Shown here: positions 8,787-17,172 of the stretch, in pieces
Layout: every line of letters begins with the position of its first letter
Numbering within the stretch: position 1 is the first letter of the stretch
Origin: Timaviella obliquedivisa GSE-PSE-MK23-08B
GTDB lineage: Bacteria > Cyanobacteriota > Cyanobacteriia > Elainellales > Elainellaceae
Assembly (NCBI GenBank): GCA_019358855.1
Contig: JAHHII010000010.1
Span: 62,001-126,000 of the forward strand
Length of the DNA stretch: 64,000 nucleotides
Reading direction: 5' to 3'
The notes under the pieces: model-generated
The model's input: the letters and a program-made list of their open reading frames with translations, nothing else
Databases searched by the model: none
What the model was told of the DNA's origin: nothing
Program-made: the position numbers and the translations under genes

Positions 8787-9233
8787 ATGTCACAGGCAAA
8801 GCAACCCCTCACCTATTACGACCTTTTGGGCTTACATCCCTCTGCATCAGTGCAGCAAATTCGTCGGGCATATCGAGAACGGAGCAAGCTTTATCATCCC
8901 GATACAACAGTGCTACAAGCCGCGATCGCGACTGCCAAGTTCCACGAACTGAACGAAGCCTACGGAACCCTCAGCAGCCCCGATCGCCGCAGTCAGTACG
9001 ATCGCAAAATTGGCTATTCGCGCGTTCCCTTCGTTCAACCGTTGCCTAATCTTTACGACCCTCCCACTCCTCGGACTAGCAAGCCCTATCGCTCTTCGGC
9101 ATATCTTGATCCAAGCGATCGCCCTCTCTCTCCTGGAGAAATATTTGCCCTATTTATCATGGGCGCAACGTTGATCGGATGCCTTCTCCTAGTGTTAATC
9201 GTGGGCGTGGCGCGTGGAGAAATAGCCTTGTGA
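8787..9233 (+). CDS. J-domain protein with a C-terminal membrane helix
   Basis: A 148-residue DnaJ-like co-chaperone. Residues 8-75 make up the J domain with the HPD tripeptide (SKLYHPDTT) that stimulates DnaK ATPase. There is no Gly/Phe-rich or zinc domain. A proline-rich linker leads to one hydrophobic helix (about residues 115-142), so the protein is probably membrane-anchored and recruits DnaK there (inference). The ATG at 8787 gives a J domain right after the start. A longer frame from 8733 would overlap the YaaW gene and adds nothing conserved. Confidence 0.85.
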   Translation: MSQAKQPLTYYDLLGLHPSASVQQIRRAYRERSKLYHPDTTVLQAAIATAKFHELNEAYGTLSSPDRRSQYDRKIGYSRVPFVQPLPNLYDPPTPRTSKPYRSSAYLDPSDRPLSPGEIFALFIMGATLIGCLLLVLIVGVARGEIAL

Positions 9234-9252
9234 TACATTAATCCAAGTAATC

Positions 9253-9555
9253 ATGATCTCTAATGACAACCCGCCCGATCGCATGAATCTTCCTTCTGCC
9301 AATACCCCCCTCTATAATCATCCTCTGCCCGATATTGAAGAGTGGCTGCGCTCTAAAGGCTGTCAGCAAGACTCTAATAACCTTCACTGCTGGACGCTAC
9401 GAAATCCGGGTTGGGAAGCCGAACTTTGGCTGGAAGTTGATGCCCTCACCGTTCGCTATTTTGGCGCAGCAGAAGATGGGGGAGACATAATGCGCACCTT
9501 CAAATATTCCTTGAGTCGCCACGACTTGGAAGCCGCGATTTTCTCAGGCCCTTAA
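9253..9555 (+). CDS. DUF3143 protein
   Basis: A 100-residue protein of the cyanobacterial DUF3143 family, recognised from LPDIEEWLRSKGCQQD, the WELxxPGWEAEL-like segment (WTLRNPGWEAELWLEVDALTVRYF) and the final YSLSRHDLEAAIFSGP. The function is unknown. It follows the J-domain gene by 19 bp and ends 3 bp before the SWIM gene, so it is almost certainly in the same transcript. DUF3143 genes are commonly found next to small J-domain genes in cyanobacteria (from memory). Confidence 0.82.
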   Translation: MISNDNPPDRMNLPSANTPLYNHPLPDIEEWLRSKGCQQDSNNLHCWTLRNPGWEAELWLEVDALTVRYFGAAEDGGDIMRTFKYSLSRHDLEAAIFSGP

Positions 9556-9558
9556 CCC

Positions 9559-10389
9559 ATGAATTCCTACGAATCCCAACCCAACCGCGAATGGTGGGCA
9601 CAACGCTGGATTGATGTCTTAGAATCGTTCGGTTGGATTCGGCGGCTAGAACGCGCCCGCATTTATGCCCGCGAGGGGAACGTTCTCAACATTGACTTTC
9701 ATGACAATGCTCAGGTTTCTGCGCTCGTTCAAGGCACTGCCCCAGAGCCTTACCAGGTCTCTCTATCCCTTGACTCGTTCGATGATGAGCAATGGCAGTA
9801 CGTGATTGAGTCGATGGCAGAGCGGGCGATTTTTTCGGCAAAGCTGCTGGCTGGAGAAATGCCGCAAAATATCGAGGAAGTCTTCACGGCTAATGGCTTA
9901 AGCCTGTTCCCGTTGACCAAGTTTGATATTCATAGCCAATGTTCTTGCCCTGATCAGGCAAATCCTTGTAAGCACATTGGCGCAGTTTATTACCTCTTGG
10001 GCGATCGCTTCAGCGAAGATCCTTTCGTGTTATTTCAACTGCGAGGACGTGCCAAAGAACAAATTATTACTGCCTTGCGTCAGTTGCGTAGTACTCCGAT
10101 CGAGGAAATTGCTGAAACGCCTCAGTCTGCGCCCCTCGATCTACAAAAATTTTGGCAATACAACCAGCCGCTAGACTCCTCTCTCGTCGTTATTACGCCT
10201 CCTCCTAGCAGTGAGACAGTTTTGGATTTATTAGGCGCTATTCCACTGAAATCAGAAGCGTCGGCGGTTTCGGCAAATCAGGCAGCCGTTGCAGCGCAGC
10301 TAGCATTGGACTATTTGCAGACTATTTATGCCCAAGTGAGTCAGCAAGCGGTTCTAGCCGCAATGACGACAGGCAGTCGGCAAGAATGA
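9559..10389 (+). CDS. SWIM zinc-finger protein
   Basis: A 276-residue protein with a SWIM zinc finger: CSCPDQANPCKHIGAVYYLLG at about residues 132-152, giving the CxC...CxH ligand set. The N-terminal 110 residues (WWAQRWIDVLESFG... to the MAERAIFSAKLLAGEMP segment) match the usual architecture of bacterial SWIM proteins that sit beside SNF2 helicases. No helicase gene is present nearby. The C-terminal 100 residues look poorly structured. It may bind nucleic acid, but there is no direct evidence. Its stop overlaps the ruvC start by 4 bp (ATGA), which suggests coupled translation. Confidence 0.82.
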   Translation: MNSYESQPNREWWAQRWIDVLESFGWIRRLERARIYAREGNVLNIDFHDNAQVSALVQGTAPEPYQVSLSLDSFDDEQWQYVIESMAERAIFSAKLLAGEMPQNIEEVFTANGLSLFPLTKFDIHSQCSCPDQANPCKHIGAVYYLLGDRFSEDPFVLFQLRGRAKEQIITALRQLRSTPIEEIAETPQSAPLDLQKFWQYNQPLDSSLVVITPPPSSETVLDLLGAIPLKSEASAVSANQAAVAAQLALDYLQTIYAQVSQQAVLAAMTTGSRQE

Positions 10390-10883
10390 ACGTTCCTGAT
10401 GATTTGAACCATTGCATTATTTTGGGCATTGACCCAGCGATCGCCAGTATCGGTTTTGGGGCAATTCGAGGCAATCAAGCCTTGGAATATGGCGTGATTA
10501 CCACCCCCTCGAAAGTGCCCACCTACGAACGTCTTAGTCAAATTCGCAGCGATATTGCCGAACTCTGCAACCTGGTTAAGCCCGAAATTGTTGCCCTAGA
10601 AATGCCATTTTTTGGACGCGAGAACACCAATGCCAGCAAGGTTTTACGAGCGCTCGGTGTAATTGAACTGGCATTGGGCGATTGGGGCATTACCGATTTG
10701 ATCTTTCTCCATCAATCGCAAGTTAAATCGGCTGTGGCGCAGTATGGCTCTAGTAAAGGTGAAGTGAAATTGGCAGTCATGCATATCTTTGGGTTGGCGA
10801 AACCGCCTAGCCCCGATGATAGTGCCGATGGATTGGCGATCGCCTACGCTGCCCAATGTGGGGCAAGAGCAAACGTCACTTAA
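10386..10883 (+). CDS. ruvC: Holliday junction endonuclease RuvC
   Basis: RuvC cuts Holliday junctions made during recombinational repair. The 165-residue protein has the expected acidic active site: D16 in LGIDPAIASIGFG, E72 in ALEMPF, and D145/D148 in DDSADGLAIAYA. It is of normal length and overlaps the SWIM gene by four bases, so the two are translated together. The known partners RuvA and RuvB are not in the window. Confidence 0.9.
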   Translation: MNVPDDLNHCIILGIDPAIASIGFGAIRGNQALEYGVITTPSKVPTYERLSQIRSDIAELCNLVKPEIVALEMPFFGRENTNASKVLRALGVIELALGDWGITDLIFLHQSQVKSAVAQYGSSKGEVKLAVMHIFGLAKPPSPDDSADGLAIAYAAQCGARANVT

Positions 10884-10919
10884 TTGATCTGGTCATCCTC
10901 TTTATCCTGTCACAACCTG

Positions 10920-12530
10920 TTACGAGACACCCACAGGCACGCCCAAATCCTGCAAGATACCCCGAGCCGCTGTCTCTGCCGTTTCACAAGCGCCATTCAT
11001 ATATCCTTGAGAACCGGGCGAACAGTGTTCTCCAGCAAACCAAATATTGCCTACGCGCTCCCCTTCTGCCCCGCCGATCGTTGTCCATTGTCCGGGCAAA
11101 TAACAGGCATAAGAACCTAGCGAATACGGCTCGGCTGCCCAGAACGATCGCACCACTTTTCCTTGCTGTGCCGCGCTAATTCCTGGAAAAATCCCTTCAA
11201 AATCACTTAATAATTTCTGTGCCTGCGCCTCAACATTGCCTTCTCCCAGCGTTATTCCATTCGTCCCTCCTCTCAAATTGGTCAGCCATCCTGACGAGCC
11301 GATCGCATAGCGGGCACTTTCCCAAGTATTTTGAAAATCTAAATCGCTGTAAACGCTAATAGTAGAGTGATAGCGCGATCGCCAAAGGCGCTCCTGAAAG
11401 GGCATAGACAGCTTTGTACTAGTGCCATAGCCTAACTCAGCGATCGCCCGCCGCTTTACGGGTGGCAAATCGATCGCCAATTCAATATGTCGCAGCACTC
11501 CAAACGGCACCGTTACCAAAATGTGTTCATAAGTGCGTTCCACACTCGTTGAGCCTTGCCGTAAACTAACCTGATAACCACCCGCTGATTTTGCTCGAAT
11601 AGACTCCAGTACCGTCCCCGTCTCCACGGCTCTGTGTAGTCGCTCTGCCAGTCTCTGCGGAATCTGATCATTGCCGCCCACCACGTGATAGCGCTCATCG
11701 CTAACTCCGTAGGTACTCCACTGACCCACCTCCGCTCCAATCAAAAACAACATATTCAAGCAAGACTGTGACTCTGCATCTCGCCCAAACTCAGTAATGT
11801 AAGCCACTTTCAGCAGTTGATCCATCGCCCACGACATGGGTGTCGTTGCTAAATATTCTGCAATCGAAAGGCGATCGAGCCGCACTGCTGCCTGACTCGG
11901 ATCGTGGTAGCTAATATTGCGATCGGCTCTGCCGTTACCGCAAGGGTCGCCCAACCTTTGCAAATCATTAGCAATTCGCTTTGCCAAGGGCGAAAACTCC
12001 TCAATCACCTGCTGCTGGCTGATCCTGTGTCCCTGAAAAAATAAAACCTCTGGCTCTAACCCCATATCTGCCAAGCGCAGATCAGCCAGTTCTAGCCCTA
12101 ACTCTGTTGCCAGCGATTGCACCGCAGTATGACGAGTATCAATAAATTCTCCCCCCATTTCCACCACGCCCGGAGTGCCTGCCACATTCCGCAAACTCCG
12201 CAGTCGCCCTCCCACCCGCCGACTTGCCTCCACTACATCTGCCTGTACTCCCGCCTGCTGCAACCGATAAGCTGCCGTTAGCCCTGCTATCCCAGCCCCC
12301 ACAATCAGCACGCTCGATCTATCCGAAAATGTGCGACTAGATGCCCTTTCATTCGTCATGGTTGGAAGCAGCCCTGCTCCCCTAACCCCGATCGCTGCCA
12401 TTCCCCCTAATACTTGCCGCCGCGAGAGCCTCAGATCCCTGACTTCATCCTTCGGCATCCCCGTCTTTGCCGAAGTCACATAAATCTGATAAGCCTGTCG
12501 CAACAGATCAACCAACGCCGTTCTAGCCAT
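10920..12530 (-). CDS. Flavin monoamine / L-amino-acid oxidase family protein
   Basis: A 536-residue FAD amine oxidase. A twin-arginine-like sequence (LSRRQVLGGMAAIGV, residues 34-48) suggests Tat export. The Rossmann motif VLIVGAGIAGLTAAYRL is at about 74-90, with an acidic FAD-ribose residue (VVEASRRVGGRL) and the C-terminal FAD motif NIWFAGEHCSPGSQGYMNGA. The substrate (amine, polyamine or amino acid) cannot be read from the sequence. A 32-bp dispersed repeat lies inside the gene at 11919-11950 and adds the peptide DPCGNGRADR in frame, probably in a surface loop. The gene converges on ruvC with a 36-bp gap. Confidence 0.82.
   Translation of the reverse strand: MARTALVDLLRQAYQIYVTSAKTGMPKDEVRDLRLSRRQVLGGMAAIGVRGAGLLPTMTNERASSRTFSDRSSVLIVGAGIAGLTAAYRLQQAGVQADVVEASRRVGGRLRSLRNVAGTPGVVEMGGEFIDTRHTAVQSLATELGLELADLRLADMGLEPEVLFFQGHRISQQQVIEEFSPLAKRIANDLQRLGDPCGNGRADRNISYHDPSQAAVRLDRLSIAEYLATTPMSWAMDQLLKVAYITEFGRDAESQSCLNMLFLIGAEVGQWSTYGVSDERYHVVGGNDQIPQRLAERLHRAVETGTVLESIRAKSAGGYQVSLRQGSTSVERTYEHILVTVPFGVLRHIELAIDLPPVKRRAIAELGYGTSTKLSMPFQERLWRSRYHSTISVYSDLDFQNTWESARYAIGSSGWLTNLRGGTNGITLGEGNVEAQAQKLLSDFEGIFPGISAAQQGKVVRSFWAAEPYSLGSYACYLPGQWTTIGGAEGERVGNIWFAGEHCSPGSQGYMNGACETAETAARGILQDLGVPVGVS
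11919..11950. repeat. 32-bp dispersed repeat, copy 1 (inside a CDS)
   Basis: The segment starts GCGATCGGCTCTGCCGTTAC and ends with AAGGGTCGC. It is 29 of 32 identical to 34871-34902 and similar to 41499-41530. Here it is in frame inside the amine oxidase gene and encodes DPCGNGRADR. Confidence 0.6.
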
Positions 12531-12599
12531 AAAATCAAGATTTAGTTACTACAAAAATAATTTTCTTCGTCCCCTCCTGCCATTAGAAGGAACTCGTCT

Positions 12600-12866
12600 A
12601 TGCCCTGGTTTGTCAAAATTGAAAAAGGCATTGTCAGCAAACCGACTTTTGACCAGTTTGTCCCTGCCCACAAAGACTATGTTAAAAACTTAATTGCGAA
12701 CGGGCACCAAGCAAAAACCGGATACTGGAAAGAATTCGGCGGCGGAATGCTGTTGTTTCAAGCCACGGACTTAGCAGAAGCCAGGGCGATCGCTGCTCAA
12801 GATCCGCTCATTAAAAATGGCTGTGTTGAGTACGAACTACACGAATGGTGCATTGTCATCGAATGA
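12600..12866 (+). CDS. YciI-like protein
   Basis: An 88-residue protein with the ferredoxin-like YciI/YCII fold: a first strand (WFVKIEKGI), a helix with His in FDQFVPAHKDYVKNLIANG, a GGGMLLFQA strand, and the AEARAIAAQDPLIKNGCVEYELHEW segment that is typical of the family's C-terminal half. YciI proteins are small enzymes or stress-associated proteins without a fixed role. It starts 69 bp upstream-to-upstream from the divergent amine oxidase and lies before smpB. Confidence 0.78.
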   Translation: MPWFVKIEKGIVSKPTFDQFVPAHKDYVKNLIANGHQAKTGYWKEFGGGMLLFQATDLAEARAIAAQDPLIKNGCVEYELHEWCIVIE

Positions 12867-12931
12867 CCTCCCTAAAAGATGACTAACGACTGGTTAAGAT
12901 TGAGAATGTGGAAAGGACTGGAGACAAACGT

Positions 12932-13396
12932 ATGAGCGATGACGACGGATTCAAAATAGTGGCGGACAACCGTCAAGCCCGATTTCTTTACGAAATCCTC
13001 GAAACCTACGAAGCCGGAGTCGAACTCCGAGGCACTGAGGTCAAATCAATTCGTCATGGCAAAGCAAACCTGCGCGATGGCTACGCCCTCATTCGCAAGG
13101 GCGAGGCATGGCTTCATAATGTCCATATCTCTCCTCACCAAACTGCCAGCCAAGTTTTTAACCACGAGCCCCTCCGTACCCGCAAACTTCTCTTACATAG
13201 CAAAGAAATCAGCAAGCTAGTCAGCCAGGTAGATCAGCAAGGACTCACCGTCGTGCCGCTCAAAATGTACCTTAAACGCGGCTGGGTTAAACTCACGATC
13301 GCCCTAGTTCGAGGCAAAAAACTTCATGACAAACGAGAAGACCTGAAGCGCAAACAAGAAACCCGAGAAATTCAGCGTGTTATGAAAAATAACTAG
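12932..13396 (+). CDS. smpB: SsrA-binding protein SmpB
   Basis: SmpB carries tmRNA to ribosomes stalled on broken messages. The 154-residue protein has the conserved core [29 protein letters not shown], the NLRDGYALI segment, HNVHISPH, and the lysine-rich C-terminal tail ([14 protein letters not shown]) that enters the mRNA channel. The ATG at 12932 follows an SD-like CTGGAGA and matches the usual N-terminus; a frame opening at 12908 would add eight atypical residues. The tmRNA gene ssrA is not seen nearby. Confidence 0.93.
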   Translation: MSDDDGFKIVADNRQARFLYEILETYEAGVELRGTEVKSIRHGKANLRDGYALIRKGEAWLHNVHISPHQTASQVFNHEPLRTRKLLLHSKEISKLVSQVDQQGLTVVPLKMYLKRGWVKLTIALVRGKKLHDKREDLKRKQETREIQRVMKNN

Positions 13397-13504
13397 TCAC
13401 TTAACTAGTCAATGAGTGGGTGATGGGGGGGCGATCGACAAGGCTTAAATGGTTAACTGACGCTCAGAGAATGCAACAAAATATTGCGAATTCGATTGGC
13501 TAAT

Positions 13505-13522
13505 GTTACATTTCTTTACAAG
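13505..13522 (+). promoter_or_regulatory. HLR1-like RpaB binding site before the sRNA candidate
   Basis: GTTACATT and TTTACAAG are separated by two bases. This fits the HLR1 consensus (G/T)TTACA(T/A)(T/A) N2 (G/T)TTACA(T/A)(T/A) except for the last base. HLR1 is bound by the response regulator RpaB in cyanobacteria. A -10-like TACAGT lies at 13526-13531, so the box covers the -35 region, a position expected for repression in low light (inference). Confidence 0.6.
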
Positions 13523-13537
13523 GTCTACAGTATGTCC

Positions 13538-13655
13538 CTATCCGGCTTGGCGTGATGCAAATTCATTAACACCGTCAGTTAGGGCATTCAATAGTCCTGA
13601 TTATCTCCTTCCAACACAGCGAATCGAGCCAGCCTACGTGAAGGCTGGCTTTTCA
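13538..13655 (+). ncRNA. psrR1: Putative photosynthesis-regulating sRNA (PsrR1-like)
   Basis: Between smpB and the RRM gene lies an untranslated unit with its own parts: an HLR1 box (13505-13522), a -10-like element (TACAGT), about 85 nt of sequence, an unpaired pyrimidine stretch CTCCTTCC (about 13606-13613) able to pair with ribosome binding sites, and a strong intrinsic terminator at 13626-13653. The transcript would be about 115-120 nt. PsrR1 of Synechocystis is about 131 nt, is high-light induced, is controlled by RpaB through HLR1 and acts by pairing near the start codons of photosystem I and phycobilisome mRNAs. The match is to this architecture; I cannot align it to known PsrR1 here. 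The 5' end is estimated from the -10 element. Confidence 0.5.
13626..13653 (+). terminator. Intrinsic terminator of the sRNA candidate
   Basis: GAGCCAGCC pairs with GGCTGGCT across an 8-base loop and is followed by TTTTC. The stem is nearly all G-C. It lies about 230 bp after smpB, too far to be needed only for that gene. Confidence 0.75.
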
Positions 13656-14054
13656 CTAAGTATCTTGTAACCCCAAGTTAAATTGCACTAACTGTCACCG
13701 TTTTTCTCTCAAACTCCTAAAGGTGTGTCATGGTTTGAAAAGAAGGTAAGAGTTTTAATTAAATCTTGGGTAAATCCGGTTTGAGATCACAATGCCGTGA
13801 TAGCTTAATGAATGGCGAAGACACCTTAATGATGTTTACAATGTCGATCGCACTAAACCTACTTATTTAAGCGACATTGGGCAATCATCATTCCACAGTA
13901 TTTATCTTGCAAGTTTGTAGGTAGGATTATCAAAGTTGGTTAAGCAGCGACACAGCCTACCGATAAAGAGGGTCAGATCCGGTTCCTCTACTGATGTAGG
14001 GAACATAATTTTCCAAATCGTTTATCTCTTTTAAGCCTCTGGAGGTTTTTTATA
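13656..14054 (+). promoter_or_regulatory. Long upstream/5' leader region of the RRM gene
   Basis: About 400 bp without a gene. It holds an inverted repeat CAATGTCG...CGACATTG (about 13839-13880), a small hairpin AGAGG...CCTCT (about 13967-13990), and an SD sequence CTGGAGG just before the ATG at 14055. Long structured leaders are known for cold-regulated cyanobacterial rbp genes, so part of this may be an mRNA leader. No promoter could be fixed with confidence. Confidence 0.4.
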
Positions 14055-14510
14055 ATGTCTATTCGCATATACGTGGGTAACTTGCCCAAAGAGTTTGAGC
14101 GTGAGGAATTAGAGGCTGTGTTCGCCGAATTTGACGAATCTGCATCTACTAAGGTGATTACCGATCGCAAAACTGGTAAATGCCGTGGTTTTGGTTTTGT
14201 CACCGTCAAAACTGACGAACAAGCTGATGTTCTCATCGAAAAGTTCAATGGCTTTATGTTCAAAGACACCGAACTAAAACTTGAGAAAGCACTCCCTCGA
14301 GCTAAAGGTAGCGAAGAAGGTGCCCCCGCAGCAGCTCCTGCGGGCGGCGGTTCAGCCAAGCGCAGCAAATCATCTAATAGCGGCAACAAATCCCGCCGCC
14401 CCGCGACTGCCGAGCCTACCGAGTCTGAATCTGTTCAGCCCGATCCTCGCTGGGCACAGGATCTAGAAAAGCTCAAGCAACTGCTAGCCGCTCAAACGAC
14501 CAATTCTTGA
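14055..14510 (+). CDS. RNA-binding protein, single RRM (Rbp3-like)
   Basis: A 151-residue protein with one RNA recognition motif at residues 2-80. RNP2 is IYVGNL and RNP1 is KCRGFGFV. The tail is not the glycine-rich tail of cold-induced RbpA proteins. It is basic and Ala/Ser-rich and ends in a conserved-looking helix DPRWAQDLEKLKQLL. Length and tail resemble Synechocystis Rbp3, which helps keep photosystem mRNAs at the thylakoid membrane; that link is by analogy. The gene has a good SD and a strong terminator at 14641-14690. Confidence 0.82.
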   Translation: MSIRIYVGNLPKEFEREELEAVFAEFDESASTKVITDRKTGKCRGFGFVTVKTDEQADVLIEKFNGFMFKDTELKLEKALPRAKGSEEGAPAAAPAGGGSAKRSKSSNSGNKSRRPATAEPTESESVQPDPRWAQDLEKLKQLLAAQTTNS

Positions 14511-14640
14511 TCTATAAATCTAGAATTGCTTCTCATTAAAACTCAGTACATCCCATAAGATTTACTCTTTTAGAAACATTGATCTTCTAGACCAGAAACC
14601 CCTCATTCTGATTAGAGCTTCTTCAACAGCAGCCCTTCTT

Positions 14641-14690
14641 TAACAGCAGCCGATGACCTCAGAAAAAATTCTGGAGTCGGCTGCTGTTTA
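14641..14690 (+). terminator. Intrinsic terminator of the RRM gene
   Basis: TAACAGCAGCCGA pairs with TCGGCTGCTGTTTA, a 12-13 bp stem with a loop of about 23 bases. Half of the stem sequence (AACAGCAGCC) is also duplicated just upstream near 14625. Confidence 0.65.
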
Positions 14691-14698
14691 TTGGGTTA

Positions 14699-14850
14699 GG
14701 GAGTTGCGTGAAAATAAAACCCCAATGGGATACATTGACTTATCAGCCCCCTAAATCCCCCATTCTGGAGGACTTTGACAGGTTCGGAAGTCCTGCCCCA
14801 GAATGGGGGATTTAGGGGACGGTTCGGGGCGTTATTTAATCGCAACTCCC
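14699..14850. mobile_element. MITE family A, copy 1
   Basis: A 152-bp non-coding element with terminal inverted repeats GGGAGTTGCG / CGCAACTCCC, extended by AT-rich GTGAAAATAA / TTATTTAAT sequence. TTA flanks both sides (14696-14698 and 14851-14853), which suggests a 3-bp target duplication. The core is a GC-rich hairpin with CCCCCTAAATCCCCCATTCT on one arm. A second copy is at 22101-22394. No transposase is encoded. Confidence 0.75.
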
Positions 14851-14864
14851 TTAGGCGCTTTTAC

Positions 14865-17051
14865 TTAAACAAGAAGAAGTATTTTTTGTAGCAGAATGTC
14901 GGGACGAACTGGTTGAAAGAGCCAATCATCTGCCCCGATCGCCAGCCAGTCTATTCTCGCTCCTATCTCAGCTTCATCAACCATAACCACCACTTTGACC
15001 CGGCTCATTGCTAGATTTTGGCGCAAGCCCTGAACTAGACTAGCGCCATCAATATCTGAAAGCCGAGCATTGGTAATAACCATAAAAGGACGAAGCGCTT
15101 CAATTGAGTCAATTGCCGTCAAGCCTTCTAGCAACCACACCACTTGATAGCCCGCCGCTGTTAAAACGTCACAAACCACGGTTGCATTGTCTTCATCATG
15201 CTCAATCAAAACGATGCGCCCTTGAGGCTGCTCCACCATTGGCGGAATCCGCACCTTAATTTTGCCTAGATGAGAAGTCGGCAGCCGTACTGTAAAAATA
15301 GAGCCGACCTCTGGTATGGACTCTACACCTACCCACCCGCCATGTAGTTCTACTAACTGCTTTACTAGCGCTAGTCCTAAGCCTGTACCTCTGTACTGGC
15401 GATGATAGCCTGCGTCAAGCTGCCGAAATTTTTGGAAAAGCAGCGGTATTTGGGCTGCAAAAATACCGATTCCTGTATCTTTAACTTGAAAGGTGACTTG
15501 ATTTTCTTCTCGAGACACCCGTAAGGTAATTTTTCCGCCTTCAGAAGTAAATTTAACGGCATTGTCCATCAAGTTAAATAAAATTTGCTGCACCCGCCGA
15601 GGATCTGCCGTGAAAGGCTCAACTTTTTCTTTGGATGGCAAGTCTAACTTCAAGTCGATCGATCGCAGTGTTGCTTCTGCCTCAAATGCTTTAAGGGTCT
15701 GGCGTGCCAATAGGATCGGAGAAACCTTCCCTAACTCCAGCGTCATCTGGTGGGAGTCTGCTTGTGACACGTCGAGAATGTCATTAATTAAGCTTAAGAG
15801 TTGTTCGCCGCTGTCATGAATGATTTGCAAAAAACCTTGCTGCCGTTCATTGAGCGTATCTTTTGACCATCGTTGTAGCGTCGTAGACATACCAATGATG
15901 CAGGTCAAAGGCGTGCGGAGTTCGTGAGTAACGCTGGCAAGAAATTCGCTTTTAGCTCGGTTTGCAGATTGAGCAGTTTGCGTTACGGCTTGAAGTTCCT
16001 GAGTGCGTTCAATGACTCGCTGCTCTAAGGTTTGCTTTTGTTGCTGGACTTCAGCATAAAGCTGGGCTTGGCTAATGGCGATCGCCAAATGTTCAGCAAT
16101 CTGCTGTAAAAATTGTCGTTCACTCTCTTGCCATTGGCGCGTGTGATGGCATTCATGAGCGACCAAAAAGCCCCAAAGCGCTTGATTCTGAAAAATAGGC
16201 GCAATTAGCTTCGATCGCACCTGCGCAGTTTGTAGAAAATGCAGTAAACAAGGGGTGGTTGCATAGGATATGTTGACATCTTCTACCGCCAAAGCTGAAC
16301 CTTGACAATAAAGGACAGAATGTCGAGAGCTTTGTAGGACATCGCAGGCATCGATTAAATGCAAAACCGATGAGATTTCATCAGAAGCTTTAGCCTCGTA
16401 TGCGACAAAGCCGCTTTCTGGGGAAGCGTCATTAGCATGTCCCAGTTGGTAAATGATCAGACGATCGGCATTTAAAAACTGTCGCCCTTGCTCCACAGCC
16501 GTTTGAAGAATCACAGGTAACTCTAAACTCTGGCGGATTTGGGTAGTGACTCGCTGAATTTGCTGCTGCATGGCGATCGTTCCAGCATGTTCAGAAGCTA
16601 AAGAATTTGTCGTAAGAAGATTAATGAGCTTGAGAGTAAATTCAGATTGGGCATGAGGATTATTAGGCTGCACTGCTATAGGAAACTGCTGAGATTGAGA
16701 GAGAAAAAGGGCGATCGCTTCCGGCTCAAACGTTAGACCAATGCGGTAACCCTGCACCACCTGTTCTCCTACCAAAAGCGCGCTGAAATCTGCCGACACG
16801 ACTCCCATAAACTGGTCAACTCTCAGCCCCAACCACTCAAAGGTCGGCTCTTGATAGAGTAATCGTGCTACTTCTGGCGATCGCTGCGTCAGTACCTTTG
16901 CATCAGCACTCGCTGTTTCTGCCAAAAGCTCTTGTAATTGGATAAACTGTGAACTCGATAAAACCTGGCTTACCCCTAAGGGTTTAAAAGATTGCATAGC
17001 TTCGTCTGCACCAAATACTGCGGCTATCAGCCGAGTTGAGGAAAAGGACAC
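14865..17051 (-). CDS. Hybrid histidine kinase with GAF and degenerate receiver
   Basis: A 728-residue soluble sensor kinase. Residues 1-150 resemble a DICT-type sensory region. Residues 170-330 form a GAF domain with LWGFLVAHECHHTRQW, a form common in cyanobacterial phytochrome-related GAF domains; C268 (TTPCLLHFL) sits about where cyanobacteriochromes attach bilin. A coiled linker (332-365) leads to HisKA with phosphoacceptor H376 in VTHELRTP, then the ATPase domain with N497 (NLMDNAVKF), DTGIGI and GTGLGLAL. The C-terminal receiver (612-728) has N661 instead of the phospho-Asp and Q713 instead of the conserved Lys, so it should not accept phosphate. No partner response regulator is adjacent. 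Confidence 0.88.
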   Translation of the reverse strand: MSFSSTRLIAAVFGADEAMQSFKPLGVSQVLSSSQFIQLQELLAETASADAKVLTQRSPEVARLLYQEPTFEWLGLRVDQFMGVVSADFSALLVGEQVVQGYRIGLTFEPEAIALFLSQSQQFPIAVQPNNPHAQSEFTLKLINLLTTNSLASEHAGTIAMQQQIQRVTTQIRQSLELPVILQTAVEQGRQFLNADRLIIYQLGHANDASPESGFVAYEAKASDEISSVLHLIDACDVLQSSRHSVLYCQGSALAVEDVNISYATTPCLLHFLQTAQVRSKLIAPIFQNQALWGFLVAHECHHTRQWQESERQFLQQIAEHLAIAISQAQLYAEVQQQKQTLEQRVIERTQELQAVTQTAQSANRAKSEFLASVTHELRTPLTCIIGMSTTLQRWSKDTLNERQQGFLQIIHDSGEQLLSLINDILDVSQADSHQMTLELGKVSPILLARQTLKAFEAEATLRSIDLKLDLPSKEKVEPFTADPRRVQQILFNLMDNAVKFTSEGGKITLRVSREENQVTFQVKDTGIGIFAAQIPLLFQKFRQLDAGYHRQYRGTGLGLALVKQLVELHGGWVGVESIPEVGSIFTVRLPTSHLGKIKVRIPPMVEQPQGRIVLIEHDEDNATVVCDVLTAAGYQVVWLLEGLTAIDSIEALRPFMVITNARLSDIDGASLVQGLRQNLAMSRVKVVVMVDEAEIGARIDWLAIGADDWLFQPVRPDILLQKILLLV

Positions 17052-17172
17052 AAAAATTTTAATTAAGACCTGGCTTCATCTTGCCTTCCCGGGTTGAGTC
17101 AATGCCCAGTTCACCATAAAATCTTTAGGGTTGACAGCCCTACCTGTTCAAAATCTCCTATACTTCCCCTCT

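Noticed and set aside
17131-17172. TTG start 14 codons upstream of the methyltransferase ATG
   Set aside because: The TTG is part of TTGACA, and the added residues do not look like the family's N-terminus; the ATG at 17173 is better.
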